Positions 8,012 through 15,926 are shown, counted from the stretch's first letter. The stretch: 33,340 nucleotides of DNA from Buttiauxella agrestis ATCC 33320 (GCF_000735355.1 NZ_JMPI01000019.1:1-33340); one strand, 5' to 3'. The notes: generated from the letters alone by a model not told the origin. Numbers and translations: made by a program.

Positions 8012-8049
8012 CGTTTTATCTCTCAGAATGGAAGCTCAGGGATCTCTCT

Positions 8050-8065
8050 AGCAAGAGATGTTCCA
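8050..8065 (-). promoter_or_regulatory. Sigma-54 promoter for hpxWXYZ
   Basis: On the minus strand TGGAACATCTCTTGCT matches the sigma-54 consensus TGGCACGN4TTGCW with two mismatches and exact GG-N10-GC spacing. Transcription would begin near 8039, leaving a leader of about 28 bases before hpxW. It overlaps a 6-bp dyad ATCTCT/AGAGAT (8042-8059). Confidence 0.7.
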
Positions 8066-8079
8066 GGTTGACTCTGTTC

Positions 8080-8107
8080 GTTTCACTGTGCCAGGCTCGA
8101 GTGAAAC
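8080..8107. promoter_or_regulatory. Perfect palindrome in the hpxW-hpxU spacer, likely HpxU operator
   Basis: GTTTCACT, 12 bases, AGTGAAAC is a perfect 8-bp inverted repeat between the sigma-54 promoter of hpxW and the hpxU start. Dyads of this kind are typical targets for RpiR-type regulators. Position suggests HpxU autoregulation and control of hpxW. The arm CTTTTGTTTCAC recurs in the hpxJ leader. Confidence 0.6.
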
Positions 8108-8126
8108 AAAAGTTACAGAGGTCATA

Positions 8127-8966
8127 ATGAAACAATTAGATGAGCGCTTAAGGGCGACATATGAACAGCTTTCCCCACAAGAACAGCGAGTTGCTGCATT
8201 TATTGTCGATCGTTTTGATGACCTGATTAGCTACAACAGCGCCGAGTTAGCCCGCCTGTCTGGGGTATCCAAAGCGACGGTTAGCCGCTTATTCAAACGT
8301 CTTGGCTATGACCGCTACAAAGATATGCGCGAAGAGTTGCGTAACCTACGCCAGAGCGGGATGCCGCTCACCGAAAATCGCGATGCGGTACAGGGTAACA
8401 CTTTACTTGCGCGTCATTACAAGCAGGAAATGGCCAATCTAACGCAGTGGGTTAGCCTGCTCGACACGCAGCAATTTGCCGACGTAGTCACAGCTCTCAC
8501 GACGGCAAAACGTATTTTTATTATTGGGTTAAGAAACTCATGGCCGGTTGCGATGCACTTGCGCCAGCAGCTATTGCAGGTTCGTAGTGACGTCTGGCTA
8601 TTGCCGCAGCCAGGGCAGACGCTGGCCGAAGAGGTAGTGGATATCAGTGAACAAGATTGTGTTATCGCCATCGCGTTTCGTCGGCGCCCGCGCATTATCA
8701 AACCGCTGCTGGCAAATTTGCATCAACGTCAGGTGCCGCTGCTGGTGATGAGTGAAGCGCAGGGATCAGGCCTCACACCTTATTGCCGCTGGCATTTTGC
8801 TGCGCCGCTCGACAGTGTTTCGGCCTTTGATAGCTACAGCAGTGCGATGAGTCTGGTGAATCTATTATCCAACGCTGTACTCCACGAAGCGTTAACCACG
8901 GGCCGTCAGCGTATTCACCATATTGCTGAATTGTATTCTGAGTTTGATGAACTGGAACAACGCTAA
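8127..8966 (+). CDS. hpxU: HpxU, MurR/RpiR-family transcriptional regulator
   Basis: This 279-residue regulator has the two-domain RpiR layout. The N-terminal helix-turn-helix includes L-S-P-Q-E-Q-R-V-A-A-F-I, then S-A-E-L-A-R-L-S-G-V-S-K-A-T-V-S-R-L-F-K-R-L-G. The C-terminal sugar-isomerase (SIS) ligand domain runs from about residue 105, with F-I-I-G-L-R-N-S. The frame opens at 8058, but that start would run through the palindrome and promoter. ATG 8127 gives the standard family N-terminus (MKQLDERL) and has AGAGG upstream, so it is used here. It diverges from hpxW and precedes hpxJ, so it probably senses a purine-catabolic intermediate rather than a sugar. It could be activator or repressor. 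Confidence 0.88.
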   Translation: MKQLDERLRATYEQLSPQEQRVAAFIVDRFDDLISYNSAELARLSGVSKATVSRLFKRLGYDRYKDMREELRNLRQSGMPLTENRDAVQGNTLLARHYKQEMANLTQWVSLLDTQQFADVVTALTTAKRIFIIGLRNSWPVAMHLRQQLLQVRSDVWLLPQPGQTLAEEVVDISEQDCVIAIAFRRRPRIIKPLLANLHQRQVPLLVMSEAQGSGLTPYCRWHFAAPLDSVSAFDSYSSAMSLVNLLSNAVLHEALTTGRQRIHHIAELYSEFDELEQR

Positions 8967-8985
8967 CGCACTTTAGTGGTGCGTT
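8965..8985. promoter_or_regulatory. NtrC-type dyad, also a weak hairpin after hpxU
   Basis: GCACTTTAGTGGTGC (8968-8982) fits the NtrC enhancer consensus GCACY-N5-RGTGC exactly. It is the core of a 7-bp perfect hairpin AACGCAC/GTGCGTT right at the hpxU stop. Its centre is about 220 bp upstream of the predicted hpxJ start site, within normal enhancer range. The tail has only TTT, so it is a weak terminator at best. Confidence 0.5.
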
Positions 8986-9042
8986 TGCACGCATCATGGG
9001 AACCATTCTGGTTCATAGATGAAGAGTTAGTGAACGGGTTTT

Positions 9043-9120
9043 GTAGGGTGGATAAGTGGCAGCGTCATCCACCATTTTCGCCGCTTTTGTCGGATGACGC
9101 TGCTGCTTATCCGACCTACG
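9043..9120. repeat. REP-like inverted repeat pair
   Basis: GTAGGGTGGATAAG...GCAGCGTCATCC is followed, after about 15 bases, by the inverted copy GGATGACGCTGCTGCTTATCC...CCTAC. The GTAGGxxGGATAAG core is that of enterobacterial REP/BIME elements found between genes. It sits between hpxU and hpxJ, between the NtrC dyad and the sigma-54 promoter, and may influence mRNA ends or looping. Confidence 0.75.
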
Positions 9121-9171
9121 AAGAGGTATGTCATCTGTCTCGTTTTCTTCTTTGTCTTTCGCGAAAATTGG

Positions 9172-9187
9172 TGGCACATTAGTTGCA
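9172..9187 (+). promoter_or_regulatory. Sigma-54 promoter for hpxJ-hpxKQ-hpxT
   Basis: TGGCACATTAGTTGCA fits the -24/-12 consensus with GG at 9173-9174, GC at 9185-9186, N10 spacing, a full TGGCAC and a full TTGCA. Transcription should start near 9198, about 40 bases before hpxJ. A palindrome TTTCGCGAAA (9157-9166) lies immediately upstream. Confidence 0.8.
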
Positions 9188-9206
9188 GAATATTTTAATT
9201 AAGAAT

Positions 9207-9218
9207 CTTTTGTTTCAC
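9207..9218 (+). promoter_or_regulatory. HpxU half-operator in the hpxJ leader
   Basis: CTTTTGTTTCAC is identical over 12 bases to one arm, with its flank, of the palindrome at 8080-8107 (read on the minus strand). It lies just downstream of the predicted sigma-54 start, a position suited to repression. No matching second arm is obvious. Confidence 0.45.
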
Positions 9219-9238
9219 GCAGAATAAAAGGAAATACC

Positions 9239-10480
9239 ATGTTTGATATTCAGCACTTCTCACAAATCAATCCACCGCATCGTTTGTTAATGGGGCCGGG
9301 GCCAATCAATGCAGATCCCCGCGTATTACGCGCGATGGCGAGTCAGTTGATTGGGCAGTATGACCCGGTTATGACCGGTTATATGAACGAAGTGATGGTG
9401 CTGTATCGCGAACTTTTCCGCACGCAAAACCGCTGGACGATGCTGGTGGATGGGACTTCCCGCTCCGGTATCGAAGCGATTTTGCTGTCGGCCATTCGCC
9501 CCGGCGACAAAGTCCTTGTCCCGGTGTTTGGGCGCTTCGGCCATCTGCTGTGTGAAATTGCCCGTCGTTGTCGCGCAGAAGTTCACACCATAGAAGTGCC
9601 GTGGGGTGAGGTTTTCACGCCCGACCAAATCGAAGATGCCATTAAAACGGTGAAACCGCGTTTGCTGCTAACCGTTCAGGGCGACACGTCTACCACCATG
9701 CTACAACCGCTGGAAGAACTGGGTGACATCTGTCGTCGCCACGGCGTGTTGTTTTACACCGATGCCACAGCTTCATTTGGCGGCAACAAACTGGAAACCG
9801 ACGCCTGGGGTTTAGATGCGGTTTCTGCCGGTTTGCAAAAATGCCTCGGCGGCCCGTCGGGCAGCTCGCCGATAACCTTGAGTGCGCAAATGGAAGAGGT
9901 TATTCGCCGTCGCAAATGTGTTGAAGAAGGGATCCGAACCACAGCCCATCAGGACGGCGATGACGAAATGATCTACTCGAATTATTTCGATCTCGGCATG
10001 GTGATGGATTACTGGGGGCCGGAACGCCTCAACCACCATACCGAAGCCACCAGCATGTTGTTCGCCGCCCGTGAATGCGCGCGCATTATTCTCGAAGAAG
10101 GGCTGGACGTGGGCATCGCGCGCCACGAATTGCATGGTCGTGCGCTGGTGGCCGGAATTCAGGGCATGGGGCTGGAAACCTTCGGCAATCTACAACACAA
10201 AATGAACAACGTACTTGGCGTTGCGATCCCGTCCGCTGTTCACGGTGAAGAAGTGCGCAAAATGCTGCTCGAAGATTTCCATATCGAAATTGGCACCTCA
10301 TTTGGCCCGCTACAAGGCAAAATCTGGCGCATCGGCACCATGGGCTATAACGCGCGTAAAGATTGCGTACTGCAAACCCTAACGGCGCTTGAAGCGGTGC
10401 TTAACCGCCTCGGTTTTAAATCGACGCAAGGGGCTGCAATGCAGGCCGCGTGGGATGTTTATGCGCAGGAAAGTCGCTGA
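9239..10480 (+). CDS. hpxJ: (S)-ureidoglycine-glyoxylate aminotransferase
   Basis: This 413-residue class-V PLP aminotransferase corresponds to HpxJ/PucG, which transfers the amino group of unstable ureidoglycine to glyoxylate, giving oxalurate and glycine. The PLP lysine is Lys201 in S-A-G-L-Q-K-C-L-G-G-P-S-G. The ring-stacking/aspartate motif is Y-T-D-A-T-A-S (Asp175). The N-terminal L-M-G-P-G-P motif is that of the alanine-glyoxylate/serine-pyruvate aminotransferase group. ATG 9239 has AAAGGAAA upstream and fits family length. It is first in the unit and overlaps hpxKQ by one base (TGATG), so the enzyme that makes ureidoglycine and the one that consumes it are co-translated. Confidence 0.93.
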   Translation: MFDIQHFSQINPPHRLLMGPGPINADPRVLRAMASQLIGQYDPVMTGYMNEVMVLYRELFRTQNRWTMLVDGTSRSGIEAILLSAIRPGDKVLVPVFGRFGHLLCEIARRCRAEVHTIEVPWGEVFTPDQIEDAIKTVKPRLLLTVQGDTSTTMLQPLEELGDICRRHGVLFYTDATASFGGNKLETDAWGLDAVSAGLQKCLGGPSGSSPITLSAQMEEVIRRRKCVEEGIRTTAHQDGDDEMIYSNYFDLGMVMDYWGPERLNHHTEATSMLFAARECARIILEEGLDVGIARHELHGRALVAGIQGMGLETFGNLQHKMNNVLGVAIPSAVHGEEVRKMLLEDFHIEIGTSFGPLQGKIWRIGTMGYNARKDCVLQTLTALEAVLNRLGFKSTQGAAMQAAWDVYAQESR

Positions 10481-12234
10481 TGGTTAAACAAGTCATGAAC
10501 GCCATGCAGGCGAGTTTTGCCGCTCGCCGAATTATGCAGCGAGCAGATGAACTGGCGCAGGTTAGCGAAACGCCGGAACAACTTACTCGAGTCTATCTTT
10601 CACCTGAGCATCTGCGCGCCAATTATCTGGTGGCAAGCTGGATGGAACAGGTGGGAATGACCACCTGGCAAGATGCGGTGGGCAACATTTGCGGGCGCTA
10701 TGAAGGCGCAAGAGAAGGCGCTCAGGCTGTTTTACTTGGCTCACATCTTGATACCGTACGTAATGCCGGGCGTTACGATGGCATGTTGGGTGTCTTAACC
10801 GCGCTGGAAGTTGTCGCTTTTCTCCATGAACATAATCTTCAATTAGAGCAGGCGATTGAAATCGTTGGCTTTGGGGATGAAGAGGGTACGCGTTTTGGCA
10901 TCACATTATTAGGCAGTCGTGGCGTGACCGGGACGTGGCCGGATAACTGGCTGGCGTGTGAAGATGCCGCAGGTATCAGCGTTGGGCAAGCACTGGTGAA
11001 TGCCGGTTTTGACCCTTCGCGTATTCAGAGTGCGGCGCGTGGCGCGGAAGAGTTCAGTGCTTATCTGGAACTGCATATCGAACAAGGGCCGGTGCTGGAG
11101 CGCGAAAATCTGGCGCTCGGCGTGGTGACTGCCATAAACGGCGCTCGTCGTCTGAAATGCCGCTTTGTTGGCGAAGCAGGGCATGCAGGTACGGTGCCGA
11201 TGACCATTCGTAAAGATGCGCTAGCAGCCGCCGCGAATTGGATGACTTACATCGAAAGCACGACTGCCAGTTACGCCCCAGATATTGTTGCGACTGTCGG
11301 CTCGCTGCAATGTTTACCGGGCGCGGCGAATGTGATTCCGGGGGAAGTCCTGCTCACGCTGGATATCCGCAGTCCGCGAGATTCAGATATCGAAGCGCTG
11401 CTTGAAAAACTCTTAAGCGAAGCGCTGCAAATCGCCGCTCAACGAGGTGTGGCGTTCGACTCTGAAATCTATTATTCGATTCCCGCCACGCCATGTGACG
11501 CGAGTTTGCAGCGCCAGTTAACATCAGCCATCACTTCGGTGCAGGGGCGTAGTTTATCGCTGCCAAGTGGCGCAGGGCATGATGCGATTGCCATCGCTGA
11601 ACTCTGGCCGGTGGGCATGATGTTTGTGCGTTGCGATCGTGGGATTAGCCACCATCCGGCAGAATCTGTCACTGAGGCTGATGTGATGCAAGCGGTGCAG
11701 GCATATACACAAACGGTGGTGAATTTGGCTTCAATGAATCCACTGGCAGAGTTTAACCATGCAACGGAAAGCGAAGCGCTAAGCCTGATAACACCCTGTG
11801 TTGCGATACCAGCATGGGTTGAAAATCTGGTTGCCGCCCGGCCTTATGCGACCGTCGATGTGTTGCAGCATTATGCCTCGCAACTGACACTGGATTGGGG
11901 GCGCAATGAACTGAACCAGGCGCTTAGCGCACATCCGCGGATTGGTGAAAAAGCGCAGGGCAGCAGCAAAGAGGCGGCGTTGTCAAAAGGTGAACAGTCT
12001 GCTGTCGATACGCAAAACAGCGCGTTAACGCTCGCGCTGGTGCAGGGGAATGCTGATTATGAAGCGCGGTTTGGGCGAGTATTTCTTATTCGAGCCAAAG
12101 GGCGCAGTGGCGAAGACATTCTCGGGGAGCTTAAGCGTCGCCTGAATAATTCGCCAGCCGAGGAAGAAGCTGAAGCGCTGGAGCAATTACGCCAAATCAC
12201 GTTGTTACGCCTGGAAGGAGTGTTTGCATCATGA
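10480..12234 (+). CDS. hpxK: Fused allantoate amidohydrolase and OHCU decarboxylase
   Basis: This 584-residue protein joins two enzymes. Residues 1 to about 415 are an M20-family allantoate amidohydrolase (HpxK/AllC type) with metal ligands His89 (G-S-H-L-D), Asp100 (Y-D-G), Glu134/Glu135 (G-D-E-E-G), His199 (H-I-E-Q-G-P) and a late G-A-G-H-D. Residues about 421 to 584 are a complete 2-oxo-4-hydroxy-4-carboxy-5-ureidoimidazoline (OHCU) decarboxylase (HpxQ/UraD type), with His485 in H-P-R-I-G-E and Glu505 in K-G-E-Q at the catalytic 20-residue spacing. There is no stop or frameshift at the join. It would catalyse OHCU to S-allantoin and allantoate to ureidoglycine, two non-consecutive steps. 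ATG 10480 overlaps the hpxJ stop; 10495 is a second choice. Confidence 0.93.
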   Translation: MVKQVMNAMQASFAARRIMQRADELAQVSETPEQLTRVYLSPEHLRANYLVASWMEQVGMTTWQDAVGNICGRYEGAREGAQAVLLGSHLDTVRNAGRYDGMLGVLTALEVVAFLHEHNLQLEQAIEIVGFGDEEGTRFGITLLGSRGVTGTWPDNWLACEDAAGISVGQALVNAGFDPSRIQSAARGAEEFSAYLELHIEQGPVLERENLALGVVTAINGARRLKCRFVGEAGHAGTVPMTIRKDALAAAANWMTYIESTTASYAPDIVATVGSLQCLPGAANVIPGEVLLTLDIRSPRDSDIEALLEKLLSEALQIAAQRGVAFDSEIYYSIPATPCDASLQRQLTSAITSVQGRSLSLPSGAGHDAIAIAELWPVGMMFVRCDRGISHHPAESVTEADVMQAVQAYTQTVVNLASMNPLAEFNHATESEALSLITPCVAIPAWVENLVAARPYATVDVLQHYASQLTLDWGRNELNQALSAHPRIGEKAQGSSKEAALSKGEQSAVDTQNSALTLALVQGNADYEARFGRVFLIRAKGRSGEDILGELKRRLNNSPAEEEAEALEQLRQITLLRLEGVFAS

Positions 12235-12566
12235 GTCAGTTGAGTACGCATGTTCTTGATACTGCGCTCGGGAAGCCGGCGACAGGTGTGGCGATTTGCC
12301 TTGAACAACAGCTTGGTGACACCTGGGAAACGGTGGCGCAGGGGGTCACTGACTCTGACGGGCGGCTGAAAGATTTCACACCTGCGGCATTGGCGGCGGG
12401 GCGGTATCGTCTGACGGCAGAAATTGGGCTTTATTTTGCCGCAACACACAGAGAAACACTGTATCCCACCGCGCAAATTGATTTTGTGATACCGCAAAAC
12501 GGCGGGCACTATCACCTGCCGTTTTTGATTTCCCCGTGGTCGTGGTCGACCTATCGGGGAAGTTGA
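12231..12566 (+). CDS. hpxT: 5-hydroxyisourate hydrolase
   Basis: This 111-residue transthyretin-related protein ends in the signature Y-R-G-S, and has the N-terminal S-T-H-V-L-D (His7), R45 and H-Y-H-L-P (His93/His95) motifs that form the active site between subunits. It hydrolyses 5-hydroxyisourate to OHCU, which the HpxQ domain just upstream decarboxylates. The start overlaps the hpxKQ stop by 4 bases (ATGA). There is no signal peptide, so it is the cytoplasmic form. Its stop codon directly abuts the yafV stop on the other strand, with no terminator visible. Confidence 0.95.
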   Translation: MSQLSTHVLDTALGKPATGVAICLEQQLGDTWETVAQGVTDSDGRLKDFTPAALAAGRYRLTAEIGLYFAATHRETLYPTAQIDFVIPQNGGHYHLPFLISPWSWSTYRGS

Positions 12567-13334
12567 TTACAAACTGAAGGGATCGGCATCCTGCCAGGCG
12601 GGGAATTTCTCGCGATATTCCTGTAATGCAATCAATGACAAATCGGCATCGAGGCGCATCGCCTGATGGGCTTCGCCATTCGCCAGGATTTCACCCTGTG
12701 GGTTAATAATTTTGCTGTCGCCACGGTAATGATGCCCGTTACCGTCGGTGCCGACGCGGTTGCAGCCTGCGACATACGCCTGGTTTTCAATGGCTCGAGC
12801 GACCAGCAGGCTTTGCCAGTGTAAGGAACGCGGTGCAGGCCAGTTCGCGACGTATAGCGCCAAATCGTAATCGTTGCGGTTGCGCGAAAACACCGGGAAG
12901 CGTAAGTCGTAACACACCTGTGGCAGAATGCGCCAGCCACGCCATTCAACGATCACTCGTTCATTGCCTGCCTGATAATGATGATGTTCATCAGCCATGC
13001 GGAACAGATGACGTTTATCGTAGAAATGAACTTTGCCATCTGGCTGTACCAGCAAGAACCGGTTTACCGGCCCGCGATCGGTCTGGAGTGCGGCACTTCC
13101 GGCTATCATGGCCTGAGTTTGCTGGGCTTTAAACTGCATCCAGTCAATCACTTCTTCTTCAGCAAGCGATTGAATGGCGGCTTCCATCGCGAAACCGGTG
13201 GTGAACATTTCCGGCAAGACAATCAGATCGCGGCCATGAATAGCGTCCAACTGTACATCGAAATGGCGCAAGTTTGCCGCGCCGTCCATCCAGACCAGCG
13301 GTTGTTGTAGAACGGTAATTTTCAAACCAGACAC
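12567..13334 (-). CDS. yafV: Omega-amidase YafV (nitrilase superfamily)
   Basis: This 255-residue carbon-nitrogen hydrolase matches E. coli YafV, a 2-oxoglutaramate amidase (omega-amidase). The Glu-Lys-Cys triad is visible: Glu in V-L-P-E-M-F-T-T-G-F, Lys in Y-D-K-R-H-L-F, and Cys in P-Q-V-C-Y-D-L-R-F. The start is placed at GTG 13334 (V-S-G-L-K-I-T-V-L-Q-Q), where E. coli YafV also begins, with GAGG upstream. The frame is open to a TTG at 13403, but that would start beside the fadE terminator. It reads toward hpxT with no gap. The gene ivy, found between yafV and fadE in E. coli, is missing here. Confidence 0.92.
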   Translation of the reverse strand: MSGLKITVLQQPLVWMDGAANLRHFDVQLDAIHGRDLIVLPEMFTTGFAMEAAIQSLAEEEVIDWMQFKAQQTQAMIAGSAALQTDRGPVNRFLLVQPDGKVHFYDKRHLFRMADEHHHYQAGNERVIVEWRGWRILPQVCYDLRFPVFSRNRNDYDLALYVANWPAPRSLHWQSLLVARAIENQAYVAGCNRVGTDGNGHHYRGDSKIINPQGEILANGEAHQAMRLDADLSLIALQEYREKFPAWQDADPFSL

Positions 13335-13405
13335 AATCGGAAGCCTCGTGATAAGCAGTGTTCCATTCACTTTAGCATGAGTTCGCTGGCTTTTGTTGGG
13401 CAATA

Positions 13406-13429
13406 AAAAACCCCGCGAGCGGGGTTTTT
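13406..13429 (-). terminator. fadE terminator
   Basis: AAAAACCCCGC, GA, GCGGGGTTTTT is a perfect 11-bp stem ending in a T run, located 14 bases past the fadE stop codon. Confidence 0.92.
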
Positions 13430-13443
13430 AGAGCATAACTTGC

Positions 13444-15888
13444 TTATGCAGCTTCAATCTTACGATGCTTTTCCGGCACCTTTACTGGCATGGTTGCCAG
13501 CTCCTCCGGTTCAAACTCATCGACGTTGATACTGCGCAGACGGCTTGCTTCAGCTTTGGTCAAAATCGCCGCTTCTTCTGCGTTGATTTTCCCTTCAGCC
13601 AGCCACTGTTTCGCTTGCTCATCAAGTCGAGTGAATGGCAGGTTACGCCCGGTATCTTTGCAGATGCGCAGATGAATTGGCTCGGCGGCCATAACATCCA
13701 TCAATGCTTCTTCCAACAGACCCGCAGGGTTGAACTCGCTTGGCGTCAGATACTGACCACGACCAATGCGTGAACGAGTCGCTGATGGGATCTGCATGAT
13801 CTTCGCCAGTTTATGATCCAGCTTGTCTGATGGCGCGTCGTAGCGGCGGCCCAGCGGGAAGATCACCACACGTAACATGCCAGCCACAAACGCATTCGGG
13901 AAGTTACGCAGCAGGTCGTCAATCGCCTGTTCAGCCTGATACAGCGCATCCTGAACGCCCCAGTGAACCAGGGGTAAATCGGCTTCGTTACGGCCTTCGT
14001 CGTCGTAGCGTTTCAGCACCGAAGACGCCAGGTACAGCTGGCTCAGAATGTCACCCAGACGCGCAGAGATACGTTCGCGACGCTTGAGACTGCCACCCAG
14101 AACCGCCATGGAAACGTCTGACAGCAATGCCAGGTTGGCGCTCAGGCGGTTCATATATTGGTAGTAACGTTTGGTTGAATCTTTGGTCGGTGTGGCGCTG
14201 GTCAAACCGTTGGTCAGGCCGAGCCACAGGCTGCGCATTTTGTTGCTGCCGACGTGGCCGATATGCTTGAACAGCAGCTTATCAAAGGCGTTAACGTCAT
14301 TGTTTTGCGCCGCATTCATTTCGTCGAGAACATACGGATGGCAACGAATAGCGCCCTGGCCGAAGATAATCATGCTGCGGGTCAGGATATTTGCGCCTTC
14401 AACGGTGATAGCAATTGGTGCACCCTGATACGCTCGCGCCACAAAGTTAGAATTACCCAGCATGATGCCTTTGCCGCCGACAATATCCATCGCATCCAGA
14501 ATGGCGCGCTGGCCGCGATGGGTACAGTGGTACTTCACGATGGCTGACAGAACAGCGGGTTTTTCGCCAAGCATAATCCCGTAAGTCACCAGTGATGCAG
14601 CTGCGTCCATTACATAAGCGTTACCGGCAATACGCGCCAGTGGTTCTTCAATCCCTTCCATTTTACCGATAGAGATTCTGAACTGACGACGGATATGAGC
14701 ATAAGCGCCCGTAGCCATTGCGACAGATTTCAAACCACCGGTTGCGTTCGATGGCAGGGTAATACCACGACCAACTGACAGACATTCCACCAGCATACGC
14801 CAGCCCTGACCGGCCATTTTCGGGCCACCGATGATGTAATCAATCGGGACGAAAATATCTTTACCGCGAGTTGGGCCATTCTGGAATGGTACGTTAAGCG
14901 GGAAGTGGCGTTTGCCGATTTCTACACCTGGCGTATGTGTTGGGATCAACGCACAGGTAATGCCGAGATCTTCTTCATCGCCCAGCAGTTTATCCGGGTC
15001 AGACAGTTTGAATGCCAGACCTAAAACGGTAGCGATTGGTGCCAGCGTTATGTAGCGCTTGTTCCAGGTCAGACGCATCCCAAGAACTTGCTGGCCCTGC
15101 CATTCGCCCATACACACGACGCCAGTATCAGGAATCGCACCCGCATCGGAGCCTGCTTCAGGACTTGTCAGAGCAAAGCATGGGATCTCTTGCCCGCGAG
15201 CCAGGCGCGGCAGGTAATGATCTTTCTGTTCTTCTGTACCGTAATGTTGCAGCAATTCGCCTGGGCCTAATGAGTTAGGCACACCGACGGTAATGGCCAG
15301 AATCCCGGAAACACCCGACAGCTTTTGCAACACACGAGCCTGAGCGTACGCAGAGAACTCCAGGCCGCCGTACTCTTTCTTGATGATCATCGCGAAGAAG
15401 CGATGCTCTTTTAAATAGGCCCACAGCTCTGGCGGCAAATCTGCCATTTCGTGTGTGATTTGGAAGTCATTTGCCAGGCGACAAGCTTCTTCAACCGGGC
15501 CGTCGATAAAGGCTTGTTCTTCTTCAGTCAGTTTTGGCTGCGGATAGTTGTGCAGCTTTTCCCAGTCTGGTTTACCGCGGAACAAATCACCTTCCCACCA
15601 CGTTGTCCCCGCGTCGATAGCTTCTTTTTCAGTACGCGACATTGGCGGCATGACTTTGCGGAAGCTGCGGAATACCGGGGCGGAAATCAAAGATTTGCGA
15701 ATCGGGGTGAAGACAAACGGCACCAGAATAATCGCCAGTGGAACCAGTACCCAGATAGACCAGATACCAGCAAAACCAAGCGCGGCTGTCCACGCCAGTA
15801 GAATTGCGCTACTGAGCAGCAAATTGACCTGGTGATAGAAAAGCACACCGAGGAGAACAACGGTTGCGACAATACTCAAAATCAACAT
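13444..15888 (-). CDS. fadE: Acyl-CoA dehydrogenase FadE
   Basis: This 814-residue protein is nearly collinear with E. coli FadE, the flavoprotein for the first step of fatty-acid beta-oxidation (acyl-CoA to trans-2-enoyl-CoA). The first 60 residues form hydrophobic membrane segments. The acyl-CoA dehydrogenase core follows from about residue 100, with [15 protein letters not shown]. The start is ATG 15888 (M-L-I-L-S), with GGGAG 8 bases upstream. The open frame extends 12 codons to 15924, but that runs through the FadR operator. It is transcribed alone, divergent from gmhA, and ends at a strong terminator. The sequence is intact. Confidence 0.97.
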   Translation of the reverse strand: MLILSIVATVVLLGVLFYHQVNLLLSSAILLAWTAALGFAGIWSIWVLVPLAIILVPFVFTPIRKSLISAPVFRSFRKVMPPMSRTEKEAIDAGTTWWEGDLFRGKPDWEKLHNYPQPKLTEEEQAFIDGPVEEACRLANDFQITHEMADLPPELWAYLKEHRFFAMIIKKEYGGLEFSAYAQARVLQKLSGVSGILAITVGVPNSLGPGELLQHYGTEEQKDHYLPRLARGQEIPCFALTSPEAGSDAGAIPDTGVVCMGEWQGQQVLGMRLTWNKRYITLAPIATVLGLAFKLSDPDKLLGDEEDLGITCALIPTHTPGVEIGKRHFPLNVPFQNGPTRGKDIFVPIDYIIGGPKMAGQGWRMLVECLSVGRGITLPSNATGGLKSVAMATGAYAHIRRQFRISIGKMEGIEEPLARIAGNAYVMDAAASLVTYGIMLGEKPAVLSAIVKYHCTHRGQRAILDAMDIVGGKGIMLGNSNFVARAYQGAPIAITVEGANILTRSMIIFGQGAIRCHPYVLDEMNAAQNNDVNAFDKLLFKHIGHVGSNKMRSLWLGLTNGLTSATPTKDSTKRYYQYMNRLSANLALLSDVSMAVLGGSLKRRERISARLGDILSQLYLASSVLKRYDDEGRNEADLPLVHWGVQDALYQAEQAIDDLLRNFPNAFVAGMLRVVIFPLGRRYDAPSDKLDHKLAKIMQIPSATRSRIGRGQYLTPSEFNPAGLLEEALMDVMAAEPIHLRICKDTGRNLPFTRLDEQAKQWLAEGKINAEEAAILTKAEASRLRSINVDEFEPEELATMPVKVPEKHRKIEAA

Positions 15889-15909
15889 AAAGGAAACTCC
15901 CTTGCTTGT

Positions 15910-15926
15910 AGGAGGTCTGACCACTT
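15910..15926. promoter_or_regulatory. FadR operator upstream of fadE
   Basis: AGGAGGTCTGACCACTT contains the GGTCTGACC core of the FadR consensus (AACTGGTCNGACCTNTT on the other strand). It lies 22-38 bases before the fadE start, where FadR represses until long-chain acyl-CoA is present. Confidence 0.8.

Noticed and set aside
8058-8126. Upstream start of hpxU
   Set aside because: It would translate through the palindrome and promoter region; ATG 8127 fits the family N-terminus and has a ribosome site.
8976-9182. Open frame of 68 codons after hpxU
   Set aside because: It covers the REP-like repeat and the sigma-54 promoter, has no ribosome site and no protein-like composition.
13335-13403. 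TTG-initiated N-terminal extension of YafV
   Set aside because: The TTG sits next to the fadE terminator, and E. coli YafV begins at the equivalent of GTG 13334.
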